From positions 1,602,001-1,666,000 of the forward strand of contig LSRY02000003.1 in assembly GCA_001643675.2 (NCBI GenBank): a DNA stretch of 64,000 nucleotides, given 5' to 3'. A program made the position numbers and the translations under genes. The stretch comes from Monocercomonoides exilis. Its lineage: Eukaryota; Preaxostyla; Oxymonadida; Polymastigidae. The notes below the pieces were generated by a model, which saw only the letters and a program-made list of their open reading frames with translations, ran no database searches and was not told the DNA's origin. Position 1 is the stretch's first letter; each line of letters starts with the position of its first letter. Positions 44,879-55,025 of this stretch are shown here, piece after piece.

Positions 44879-47225
44879 CTTTTCTTTCCAAATTCTCCAA
44901 TGAAATGCTTTTCCTGCTTCCATCTCTCATTTTTGCTTTCTCTATCACCTCCTCTCATCTCTTTCCTTCTTTTCTCTCTTTTTTCATAACTTTTGATTTC
45001 TCTTGTAATTCATCGATTTGTCTTCTTTGTTGTTCTGCTTTTCAATTTTTTCCTCTTCTCAAGCATCTTCCTTTTCTTATCCAAATAATCTCTTTTGTGC
45101 TGTTCAACCTTCCTTCTCTTCTCAAATTTTATTTCCAACTCATATTTGAAATTCATTCATCTTCTTCCTTTCATTCAAAAAACCCTCTTTCATTTTCTCT
45201 ATTCTATTTCCTTTCCAGTTCTCCTCTCAAAACACGCTCTTCGTTCTCTTTCTCTTTCTCTTTCTCCTCTTCTTTCATTCTTCTTTTTCTCATTTTAATT
45301 TGTGAATATTTCCTTCGGATGTATAATTTCTCTGTTTACTTCTTCATTTATCTCTTGATCTCTGATGCCAAAGCAGAATGTGAAGAAATTCAATCAGATG
45401 ATGTGAATGATGATAATGAAGAAGAAGCTGTGTGAAATGTTGTTGATATATTTGAAGAAGAAGATGATGATGAACGGATTGAATGTGATTATTAATTGTT
45501 GAAAATTGAGAAGATGAGTGTCAATTTACATCAACAGAGAAATTCATTGAATTTCTCTTCTTCTGTGTCTTCTTCTGCAAAGGAGAAATCTCTGAATACT
45601 TTTTCACTTTCAGCTCAATTCTCTTTCTCTCTCCATCTAAAAATAATAAGCATGCGTCAATCTATTTTTCATTCCATCTCTTTCAATTTTTCGCTTCCCT
45701 TTTTTCACAATAAATCATCTTTCCTCAAAAATAATTATTTGTCAAAGCCCAATACCAAGCATCTTCGAAAAATCCTCATTTCATCTGTCCTTCTTTATTT
45801 TTCTTTCCCACTTTTCTTCTTCAAAGCCATCTAATCCCGAGCTCTTTCAACTTCCTGAATAAAAAAAATTATAATCACTTGAAAAAAAATATATCAGCAA
45901 ACCTTCTAAACATTTTTATAAGCAATTTTCTACTTTATATTGAATTGGCAACTGTTTTCTTCAATTCAATTTCATTATTTCTTCCTTTTTCAAGTGTTTC
46001 ATCATCTGATTCGCAAATCATCCTTTCCATCAGTTGTTTCTCTATCAAATGCATCTATTTCTTGTTCTTCTGAAAAATGTGAAATTTACGTTTTCTGCTC
46101 AAATTCCATTCTCATCATTGAAAAATATCCTTGTTTTTCCTCTGAAAATATCATCTCCAATTCCCTCCCCAATCCCTTCACCCTGGGCACTTTCCATATG
46201 AACTTGCTGGTTCAGCTCGATAGTCACCCTGCACAACGAGATATCCCGCTTTCATTCATTTTCATTCTTTTCCGCCTCCTGCCCTGAAAACAACACAAAA
46301 ACATTCAACAGATAAATGTTCATATAAAGAAAAATAAATAAAGACCAAACTGCCATTCGACTGTTTTTCGCCAAACAGCCTCATTTCCACAGCCATCATC
46401 ATTCAAAAATTCAATCTCTTCATTTCAGTCTCAGAATGGTTGAATACAGCATTGCATCCTTCTCCACAAAATATATTGTATATCTCACTGGTGGGTCTTT
46501 TCAGCCTGTACACATTGTGGTGGATGTGCAGAGGTGTTTTTTCTGTTTTTGGCATGATCATCTCCTTTAATAATATTCTCAACGATACAAAAGAAGAATA
46601 ACTCGTTTATCTCATCAACACCAGGCACATGAGGGATATGGTGCATACAAGTGATGGAAGAATATTTTTTGTGGCAGGGGGTGGGAGTTGAGTGGTTTTT
46701 TTGAATGTTTATATTTCAAGAGGAGTTTTTGAATGAAAGAAATTCTGAGACAAAAAGGTGGAGAAGAGTCGGTGGAAATTTGTAGAGAAAAATGTAGAAA
46801 ATATGTAGAGAAGTGGTTGAGGACGATGAAGGAGGGCTTATTGTTGATTGGAGATATGGATTTTGAAAAGAAAGAAAAGAGGGCAAAAGTGTGCAAGAAG
46901 AAGAATATTCTGAAGTGTTCAAATGGAAGAGGGGAAACTTTTTTGAGAGGAGAAGGTTTTATGGAAGAGACTGTGAAAGATGAAGAAAAGGAGGGGATTG
47001 ATATTTTCTGATGATTTTGTGAGCTGAATGGAAGAGGGGAATGGAAAGGAAAATAAATAGAGGGATATTAATATTTTCTATTTTTGAGGGGAAAGGAGTG
47101 GAAATTACAAAAAGAAAGTCAATAAACTTTGAAGAAATACAGCAAGATTGATTTCCACAATCTGTTCGTCAAAAGTTTTATGACTGAATTTTTCAAACCA
47201 ATGTGAAGTTTACACATCGAATAAG
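44879..47225. other. Outer-arm spacer with acidic tail motif
   Basis: Pyrimidine-rich DNA matching 14,606-17,111 in inverted order. At about 45,364-45,436 the plus strand reads DAKAECEEIQSDDVNDDNEE and a stop, the best copy of the acidic tail seen after other cassettes. No other supportable gene. Confidence 0.5.
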
Positions 47226-47780
47226 ATGCTTCAGCCAATCAACGATTTCATACAAATTATTCTCAACATCATAAATGTCGTTCGACTGTTTTCGCATTTC
47301 TCAACTGCATCTTCTTCGTCTTCTTCTTCTTCGTCGTCTTCTGATAATTCTCCTTCATTCAATCAATCATCTTCCTCATTTCTCGGTTTACAAACACAAA
47401 ATTCGCCTTCTCACACTTCACCTGTTTATTCAGCGACAAGCACGCCTGTTATGAATCGCATGGCCAAAAACACACAAAATCTTATTCGCTCAAAATTTGC
47501 TTCTTCTTCTTTAACTTCAATTTCTTCTTCTTCTTCTTTGACCTCGTTCTTCCTCATACGTTCGCACATTCACACAGCATCTATCTTCCTTTCAACAATC
47601 GTGATCCTTCTTTTCTTCTTCAACGCCTTCTTCGATGAACGAATTAAAAATGATATGCTTTTTTCATTTCATTCAACTTCATCAAATTCATCAAGAAGCA
47701 TTAAAATCTGCTCAAATAGGAAACGCAAAAGAAATATTCATTCTGACATAGAATTTCAGCCGGACATAACACGGCAATGA
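47226..47780 (+). CDS. Small Ser-rich membrane protein, right copy
   Basis: An ATG frame of 184 residues: MLQPINDFIQIILNIINVVR, serine-rich middle, PVMNRMAKNTQNL, an extra in-frame serine segment absent from the left copy, the hydrophobic helix FLSTIVILLFFFNAFF, then a basic tail (ICSNRKRKRN) that the left copy loses by an early stop. A type of single-pass membrane protein is plausible. The conserved frame in two diverged arms is the main support. Confidence 0.5.
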   Translation: MLQPINDFIQIILNIINVVRLFSHFSTASSSSSSSSSSSDNSPSFNQSSSSFLGLQTQNSPSHTSPVYSATSTPVMNRMAKNTQNLIRSKFASSSLTSISSSSSLTSFFLIRSHIHTASIFLSTIVILLFFFNAFFDERIKNDMLFSFHSTSSNSSRSIKICSNRKRKRNIHSDIEFQPDITRQ

Positions 47781-48260
47781 AATGGGTAATATTGATCCAG
47801 AATAGCCGAGCATCAGGCATGCAACAGAAAATAGAGATTGCCTCTGACTTTTTTCATTTGGAAGTTGAAAGAATTCACCGAAAACATAAAGAACAGGGCA
47901 GGATAGGATGTTTGGGGCGAACGATTATGTGGATGATCTTCGATTGATTTCACAACGTCATGTGCCTTCAATGGAATGAGAGAATGATTAAATGAGGAGA
48001 ACAAAATTTATTAGAAAACAAATAATCGAAGGAAAATTCTATATAAAAAATGTGACGAATATCAGGTTGACATCTAAATAGGAAAGGTGAGGAAATTATA
48101 ATTTGTGGAAAACCTTCGAATATGCTTGAAGAAATTATTTTTGAAGAAAGGAAAAGGGAAGATTCCATTTAGCAACGAGCTTTATTTTCATTTGATGGAG
48201 AAGAAAAATTAGATGAAGAAATTTTGAAGAAATATTTATATTTGAGCCAATAACAGACTT
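47780..48260 (-). repeat. Cassette spacer repeat, partial mirror copy
   Basis: Inverted, diverged copy of 13,640-14,100. It includes GATTTCACAACGTCATGTGC and ATTTAGCAACGAGC. Confidence 0.65.
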
Positions 48261-48341
48261 CTCGAAACACAAGTGATGATATGTTCTCGTGTTGAAAAGA
48301 AGATGAAACCTCAAGGAGTTTTCGATAACATGGAAAATGAA

Positions 48342-50438
48342 TCAAAATTTGAAGAAGAAATAATTGAGGAAATTATGAGAAAGTTCATCATTTGAAATGA
48401 TTTTTGCATCAGCTGCGCTGAAAGTGAGTGTTTGAGTTGGAACAAATGTTGAGGTGAGGAGGGTGAGAGAGGCGTCTTGGGTATCTGTCATGCGAACAAG
48501 AGCAAATTCAATTGTTTTGCATGGATTGAGCTGTGTGATTTCGCAGAGATCTGTGTTTGTCCCATTATTTGACACGATTTTGAATGTTGTTATGAGAGGG
48601 AGCCAACTGTTGAACTCAACATTATCTGCTTCTCCTGCATTCCACACTCTTTTTGATTCTGTTGTTGAACCGCACTGATTGAATGGGGATTGGGTGATGC
48701 TTCTGCCATTGAAGAACACATCGTTTCCTCTTCCATTTTCTGCTGTATTTCCATCGAAGAAGCAGAAAGTGATGAATTTCATTCCATTCATCCAAGTGAA
48801 GGTTGCATCCAAATAAATACCAGCTCCGCCGCGTGTAGATGAAGTTGACGTCAATTCATTATTTACAAATTGGCACTCATTGATTGAAAACTGACTTGGT
48901 TTATTGGTTGGAGGATAATTAAATGTTAATGATCCCGCAGCATCACCACCAGAATTTGAAATGCATTTGCAGTTTGAAAACAGAAATTGAAAATTTAACT
49001 GATTATTATTTAGTCCAAAATACCAACCGGTTCCACACCAATCTGTTATTGAACAACTTTCCACTCTGTTATCTGAGAATGTCCAAACAGAATTGGATTG
49101 AGGATAAGCTATGCAAGTTGCTCCTCCATAAGCAGCGGAACAACTGGTGAAATTTGATTTTGCGATGTCAATTTTCAGCAATCTATCACAACGTATTGCT
49201 CCGCCATGATCATTTGTTGAACAATTGTTGAATGAACAAGAAGTGATTGTGAGATTTGCATTAGTGCAATTAACTTTCAGTGCTCCACCCCAATCGCTTC
49301 CACCATTTGAATCGTTCCATTCACACCACTCAAAACGATGACTGTTCTGATCGAATGAAGTCAGTCTTCCAGGTTTCGCTCTTTGAGATTCAGTTCCAAC
49401 ATGTACAACAGCAGCATTTGGTGAAGAGCGTGTTTGGTGGAGAAAAGAGGTGTTGAAGGTTGAGAGAGAAGTGGATGGGCTGTTGAGGTCGGGGAGAATG
49501 GCACCATCGATGGGGTTGTGGGTGTGGATGAAGATAGATGAGTGGATGGAGAGGGATGAATGAAGAGAGAAGGAGGGGATTAAATTGATGTTGATGTTGG
49601 TGGAAGAGGAAGAAGAGGAAGAGGAAGAAGTGGTTGAGATGAATGGGTTGAGTGAGTGGGAGGGAAGAGATGGAAGTGATAGAGTGGATTGGGGAGAGGA
49701 GATGTTGGAGAAGAGGGTGTTTGAGAGATGGAGATTGAGGTGGATTTGGAGGTGGGGATGGGATTGGTGATGGATATGGAGAGGGGAAGGGGAAGAGAAA
49801 GAGGAAATGGAAGGGGAAAGGGAAGGAGAAGGAGAAGAAAAAGAAGAGGATGAGGATGAGGATGAGGAAGATGAAAGAGAAGGGGAAGGGGAAGGGGAAG
49901 AGAGGGAAGAAGGAGAAAAAAGGAATGGCTGGATGATGGAGATGAAGGAGGAGAAAGAGGAGTGGGAGATGGAGAAGGAGGCAGGGATTGGGGAGTGGGG
50001 ATCTGGGAGGAGATTGTTTGGGGTGGAGAAGAGGGGGAATGAGAAGATGGCTGGTTGGCGGGTGGTGAGGGAGAAGTTTGTGAGGGCGAGGGAGGCATGG
50101 GCAGAGAGGAAGAGGGGGCATTGGTTGTGGTGGTGGTTGTTGGTGAGGGAAAGTGGGTGGATGGTGCAAGTGGAGGAGGAGATGGAGGCAGCGGAGTGGT
50201 GCTGGGCAGTGAGGAGTGGACAACCAGCGAGGGGGATGAGGTTGAGATGGGTCACACACAAGGAGGTGTTGATGAGGGCGAGGCTTGTCTGAGCACCACA
50301 GATGTGATTTCCCGATGCATGTTCCACCTTGTCTGTGTGAGCGCCTCTGATGATGCTGTTTGCGATGTTCTCTCCATGAACGAGATTTATGGTGAGGAAT
50401 GCAGCGAGTATTTGAGCTAATACTGTGATCCTAATCAT
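48342..50438 (-). CDS. Beta-helix surface protein A-R, complete 5' end
   Basis: ATG at 50,438 gives 698 residues and the only clear signal peptide of the family here (MIRITVLAQILAAFLTINLV, cut near HG/EN). Order: a Cys-containing N-terminal part (NHICGAQTSLALINTSLC), a long Ser/Pro/His-rich low-complexity stretch (about residues 130-300), the shared entry motif HTHNPIDGAIL, then Cys/Gly-rich beta-helix blocks (HRFEWCEWNDSNGG, TNANLTITSCSFNNCS, DWCGTGWYFGLNNNQ, SGGDAAGSLTF, FITFCFFDGNTAENGRG, KRVWNAGEADNVEF) and an end at TLTFSAADAKIISND plus a short tail. It ends where E continues for 340 more residues, so it may itself be 3'-truncated or secreted without an anchor. An upstream in-frame start at about 50,636 exists, but the signal peptide makes 50,438 far more likely. 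Confidence 0.75.
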   Translation of the reverse strand: MIRITVLAQILAAFLTINLVHGENIANSIIRGAHTDKVEHASGNHICGAQTSLALINTSLCVTHLNLIPLAGCPLLTAQHHSAASISSSTCTIHPLSLTNNHHHNQCPLFLSAHASLALTNFSLTTRQPAIFSFPLFSTPNNLLPDPHSPIPASFSISHSSFSSFISIIQPFLFSPSSLSSPSPSPSLSSSSSSSSSSSFSSPSPSLSPSISSFSSPSPLHIHHQSHPHLQIHLNLHLSNTLFSNISSPQSTLSLPSLPSHSLNPFISTTSSSSSSSSSTNININLIPSFSLHSSLSIHSSIFIHTHNPIDGAILPDLNSPSTSLSTFNTSFLHQTRSSPNAAVVHVGTESQRAKPGRLTSFDQNSHRFEWCEWNDSNGGSDWGGALKVNCTNANLTITSCSFNNCSTNDHGGAIRCDRLLKIDIAKSNFTSCSAAYGGATCIAYPQSNSVWTFSDNRVESCSITDWCGTGWYFGLNNNQLNFQFLFSNCKCISNSGGDAAGSLTFNYPPTNKPSQFSINECQFVNNELTSTSSTRGGAGIYLDATFTWMNGMKFITFCFFDGNTAENGRGNDVFFNGRSITQSPFNQCGSTTESKRVWNAGEADNVEFNSWLPLITTFKIVSNNGTNTDLCEITQLNPCKTIEFALVRMTDTQDASLTLLTSTFVPTQTLTFSAADAKIISNDELSHNFLNYFFFKF

Positions 50439-51186
50439 TTTCAAACTGTGATGCAATTTGATTGGAATGAATATGAATGAAGCCTTAATTGGTGGAGAGG
50501 GGAGAAATGCAATGTGAAGGGAAAATAGAAGAGGAAATCTTGTGAATCGTTGATAATTATATGAAATTATCTTCTTTTGTGTGAATGGGCAACAATTTGT
50601 ATTTCTGTTGCTTTCGTTTCTCTCGTGTGCGCTCAATTTTTTATTTGGAAATTAAATAGATTTTTTTTGAAACTATTATTTTTTTATCCAAAATGAATAA
50701 TTTGTAAACGATTAAATAAATTTTTCTTACGAAATAATTATTTTTATCTGACAAGTAATAATAGTTTCAAACCTTACTAAATTATTTCTCTATCTCATGA
50801 AATTTAGTGAAAATTGATATTATCTATTCTTTCCTTTTTTCAGCTGTGTTGGAATGAACTTTGTGTTTTAATTCAATTTTTAAAAAATTATATTAATTTC
50901 AAGATAATTACATTTTATCTCGATTAGTTTTTCTTATTGAATTTGCGTAAAACAATTATTTCATTTGTGACAAAATTTTTTGTTTTTTGAATTTTGTTCC
51001 ACACTGTTCTTTCAAAGATTTTTTTCGATTTATTATTTTTTATATTAAATTTTGCACAAAAATGTCAGAATGATAATCATACGATTGAAGAAAAAGTTTG
51101 GAATAAATCATTGAATTTTTCAAAAATGAAAAAATTCTGTCCCATTTGCAATAATGATAATTTTGTTTGTTAATTTATCATCTAGA

Positions 51187-51223
<37 letters not shown>

Positions 51224-51663
51224 TGAAATTTTGTAATTCAAAATTGAACCCAATAATCTCTTCTTCCGGATTGAGAAATGTTAAAAACAGATGGTAGATC
51301 CTTTTTGATGTCATCCTTTTGTTCGAGTTTTTCAGAAAAATTTATCTTTCAAAAAGATTTTTTGAAGAATATGTTTCTTTGATTGAAATGTTACAAACAG
51401 AATAAAAAAATTATTAATGATCATTTTTTCCAAAAAACGCTGATTGTTGGCAGATCATCTAGTTTATTCACATTCAAAAAGGAATGCTGTGTTATAAAAT
51501 TAATAACGAAAAGTTCCGTGAAAATAAAAACAATAAACTTAATTATCCGTGAAATAGTTGCACTCACAGAAATCATAAAATCGAATTTTATTATTGGATG
51601 CATCGTAATCTGTTGTGGAGGATGTCCAATCATATTTTTTTTAACAATTTTCTGATTCAAGTT
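50439..51663. other. Right flank of palindrome, AT-rich
   Basis: Homology to the left side ends at 50,312 inside A-R, so its 5' end and promoter are unique. Beyond 50,640 the DNA is very AT-rich, with a T-run of about 33 at 51,189-51,222. No supportable gene. Confidence 0.5.
51189..51222. repeat. Poly-T run
   Basis: About 33 consecutive T residues. A poly-A tail of a reverse-strand retroposed sequence is possible, but nothing else supports one. Confidence 0.8.
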
Positions 51664-51927
51664 TCAAATATCTGAATCTCTGGAGATGTGATTGTTGAAT
51701 GTAGTTTCAAGGCTTTGTGTAATACTTCGTTTGAAAGCTAGAAAAAAACTTTTTTCTCGAAGATGCGTTGCATGAACATTGTTTGATTCAAAGTGGAAAA
51801 TAACTTTCTTGATTTTAGCACACACGCATTTATCCAGTGGCTGCACGATATGCAAGTTGTGCGAAAAAAGAAGCTCAATATGGATTATTCTTTTTGAAAA
51901 GTCGCAAATGTTTATTATCCAGGTCAA
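51664..51927 (-). pseudogene. DDE_1 transposase relic
   Basis: The frame contains IELLFSHNLHIVQPLDKCVC and AKIKKVIFHFESNN. This corresponds to the segment after the second catalytic Asp in pogo/jerky transposases (pattern LPPNxTHLLQPLDVxVF-xxKK). The element at 3,225 has the same block (NLTHLLQPCDSSIF). No terminal repeats were found around it. A fossil. Confidence 0.65.
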
Positions 51928-52017
51928 ATAAAAATGAACAGCATTTGGTCAGTTTTTGCAAAAAAATCCATCAAATCCCACCACAATACATTTAATCTCA
52001 TATACAAAATTTTTGCA

Positions 52018-52250
52018 TAAGGGTGATAATTTTTGATATCATATTTTTTTCGTTCAAAATTTTCGGTTCAAAAATTGCCGTTGAGTATTTGGAAATGACA
52101 ACAAAAATGTGAAAAGGAATATAAAATACAAACGCATCATTTTGTGGTAAAAACAATTTTTTTTATAAAGTTGAGATAAATTTAACAATTTGAATTCAAA
52201 ATCTCTTCCAAATGACAAACAACCTTAGAAAAATCTACATACCGAAAAAA
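52018..52250. repeat. Dispersed repeat related to palindrome core
   Basis: Shares a series of blocks with about 30,752-30,990: TTTTTGATA-ATATTTTT, TTCAAAATT-TCGGTTCA, GAATTCAAAATCTCTTCC and AATG-CAAACAA. Adjacent CCGAAAAAAG-T-TGATTTCAAAAATTAT also resembles 2,715-2,745. It suggests a transposon-derived repeat that also lies at the palindrome centre. Confidence 0.55.
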
Positions 52251-52529
52251 GATGTGATTTCAAAAATTATCTCCTATATATAACTGTGAAAGAGCAAAGT
52301 TCATAGAACTTTGACATAATGCTATAATGCATTTTCTTTTGAAAATTCGTTAACTCTGGGAAGGAAGAAATGTTACAGACAAGCTAATGAAAAAGTTCTC
52401 ATTTGCAAGAAGCATCAATTATCTTTTCGAATCCATTGTGTCAAGAAGTTTTTTGGTGCTTTCCACTTGAAAGAACAGTTTCGATAATTTATATGTGTGA
52501 TTATTTGTGAAAACTTCCATCAGTTTAAT

Positions 52530-52944
52530 TACACCAAAAATTTTTCAAAATGAGAATATTTTCATTCATAAAAATAAAAATTGCATTCAAAATAATAATT
52601 TTGCAAACAAAATGAGAACTTTTGCGTTCAAAATGGAAAATTTGCAAACGAATTAATAATTTTTTCGAACGTAACAATAAATTTTGCATTCGAAATAATA
52701 ATTGTTCAAATCCAAACAAAATCTTGTTCACTCTCTCATGAAATTTTGTGAAAATCATTTTTCAACACTTGAATCTGAAATAATTTAGTGTTGTTTATAT
52801 ATTCATGTGCGTGAAAAAATTTTTTGAAATATTTTATTTAATCCTGTAATTTTTTATAATTACTAATAATTTATTTTCCTGTGAAAACAAAAGATTTTTT
52901 CATTTCGAATGCAAAAGTTCTCATTTTGAATAATTTTTGGTGTA
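52530..52944. repeat. MITE-like element, 415 bp
   Basis: Ends TACACCAAAAATTTTTC (52,530-52,546) and GAATAATTTTTGGTGTA (52,928-52,944) form inverted repeats matching the family at 1,817-2,972. Sub-terminal units such as TTTGCATTCAAAAT recur inside. No coding capacity. Confidence 0.7.
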
Positions 52945-53202
52945 TCGAATAAAACAAAAATTTCAAATAATCATCAAATTTCTGTTCTTTCTCACGAAAC
53001 TTTACCATAATAAAAATAATAATAATTTCAAGTTTTCACTTTCATCACACTATAATTTGGTAAGTGGGAACAGAAATATGATCGAAATATGAAAATTTTG
53101 TTTTATTTGAAATTTAACAAAAGGAACTTTTCAAAAAAATTTAGATAAATACAATAAAAGAATTAATTTAATTAAATTCAGTAATTAAACATTTGCGATT
53201 TT

Positions 53203-53695
53203 TCAAAAAGAATAACCCATTTCGATCTGGTTTTCTTTGTTCAGTTCCTTTATATTTTTGTTCGTGTGCGTCGCTGCACCATCAATATGCAAGCACACCG
53301 TACAGTTTGATAGTTTTATTAATTTTATTCTTCTATCAATTGAATCAACAACTTCAAATTTGAATAGTCTAAAAAATAATTCAGAATTGATTCCTTTCTT
53401 TATTGAAGCTAAAAAAAAAAAGAAAGAAAAAAAGTTATCGGAATTGGCCTTCGCATATTCCTGAGGGAGAAATGTGGAATGACTGATCACAGAAGTCTTG
53501 CAATGTTCTCTGTCTGCAGAAATTTGTGACGGCAAGGATATGGATAAAGGAAGTGGTGCTTCTTGAGAGATTGGGCTGAGATAACCAGGTGGAGAAATAA
53601 TCTTCGTTGATTCGGTTGTGTTTTTCTTTTTCAGTTTCATCAAAATTTAATGTTAATTGCGGAATATATTTTTTCTTCTTTGACAATTTTTTCAA
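53203..53695 (-). pseudogene. Second DDE_1 transposase relic
   Basis: Two overlapping frames: 53,695-53,435 reads QLTLNFDETEKEK, like the first-Asp motif FNFDET. 53,643-53,203 reads NCTVCLHIDGAATHTNKNIK, like the second-Asp motif LLDNHPSHI. A frame change between them and loss of flanking parts mark a fossil. It is not a close copy of the 3,225 element. Confidence 0.55.
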
Positions 53696-55025
53696 CTCAA
53701 AATATTTTCCTTGCTATGTTTAATACTCGATTTTACTGTTGATCTGTTTCGTTGGATAAATTTAAAAAGATTCTCAAATTTTCGAAATAAAAGAATAACG
53801 GAATCATTTGAAAACTTCGTTTTTTTTGTTTTTTATATCTTTCAAAGAATAAAAAATGGTTGACGATTTTTTATTAAAAACAATTTAATAATTGTCACAA
53901 ACAACTCCATACAGAATGAATAAACGACTTTCGAGTTTTTCTTTTTCTGAAAATATTTGAATTCTTTTTTTCAAATAAAACCCTATTCTGAAACTTCTTT
54001 CAAATTCTCCACAAAAACACTTTGATTCCATCATTTTAATTTTCTGCTTTTGCGTTCACAGCTTTGTGGAATGCAATCTTTGGTATTAATCAAACGATAA
54101 ATTTTTCAGATAGATTGAAGCCATTTTTCTTAAATCAAAATTCCAAATTTCATTGTTGGATGCTATATATGTATTTCGAATTGGAAAGAAAAAAGGTATA
54201 TAACCAACAATGGAATTTTTTAGGAAATTTTTTCAAATTGAAACATAAAAGGAATGACTATGAAAAAAATCACTCTAATCGTCAACTTTTTCACAGATTC
54301 AAAAAAAGAGAAAGAAAATTCTTTGGCTTGTTTCGAATAAAAGTTTTTCTTCAAAAAGGAACATCCATTTAGGTTTTTTGGAAATTGAAACATGGAATAG
54401 TTTTTATTTTCGATGATTTCTGAATATCAAAAATTTTTGGAAGGAACAAAAAAATCAAATTCAAAAATTTCTCTTGGAATAATATTTCAAATTTATTAAC
54501 AATAATTATTCAATAAATTGTGAATAATTTTAGTTTGCTTATTTTTCTATCTTTCTGTATTTTATTTAGTAATTTCATGATTTAAAAATTCAAACAATGT
54601 TTTTGCAATAATTGTTGCACATAAGAAAGGAACATTGTTGTTTTCACTCTGAAAAATATCTTCATTTCAAAAGATACTTTTATAATACAAATTAAATAGC
54701 TTGATGAATTCTATTCCATGCAGCATTTTCCTTTTTTTCTCAATCTGAGTATTTTCCTGTAATTTTTGTGAGAGTGTGGAGGACTAAAAAAGATATGATT
54801 ACAGAAAAAGTTTGTTACAAATCTAAGTTTTTTTCATGCATGAAAGAATTTGTCCCATATTCGAAGAATAAAATTCTAAACTATTATTATTTAATGTAAC
54901 ACACAGAATATATAAATAAATAATAATAATAATAATAAACAAAAAACGATAATACAATTTTAACAAAATTTTTTCCAAAAAATATTGACTTTTTCTATAA
55001 AAGTGAATGCGATAAAATGCTCAGC
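53696..55025. other. AT-rich intergenic region
   Basis: The frame at 54,064-54,372 encodes about 100 aromatic- and Lys-rich residues with no recognisable motif, so I do not call it. Otherwise AT-rich DNA that includes the 3' flank of the large gene. Confidence 0.5.

Larger units (their letters stand above)
11533..50312. repeat. Giant nested palindrome, about 39 kb
   Basis: Sequence from 11,533 inward on the left is mirrored by sequence from 50,312 inward on the right, centred at 31,176. Inner arms are almost identical. Outer arms are homologous but diverged. Each arm has a private segment between them (left about 18,166-20,400, right about 41,960-43,800). Five pairs of beta-helix gene copies, the repeated spacers and a small membrane-protein frame all appear twice in mirror order. 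The left outer edge falls inside gene A (A-L lacks the 5' part), while the right edge copy A-R is complete. Confidence 0.9.
43805..50312. repeat. Outer palindrome arm, right
   Basis: Inverted, diverged partner of 11,533-18,165. Arm-to-arm differences include many substitutions, in-frame indels in the small membrane ORF, and variable blocks in the beta-helix copies. Confidence 0.85.

Noticed and set aside
11533-50312. CRISPR array or prokaryotic defence island
   Set aside because: No short regularly spaced repeats. Introns, the eukaryotic ribosomal protein and the PHD finger show nuclear eukaryotic DNA.
51383-51655. 90-residue plus-strand frame with a hydrophobic Cys-rich end
   Set aside because: No homology recognised, AT-rich context next to a transposase relic, and the opposite strand is equally open.
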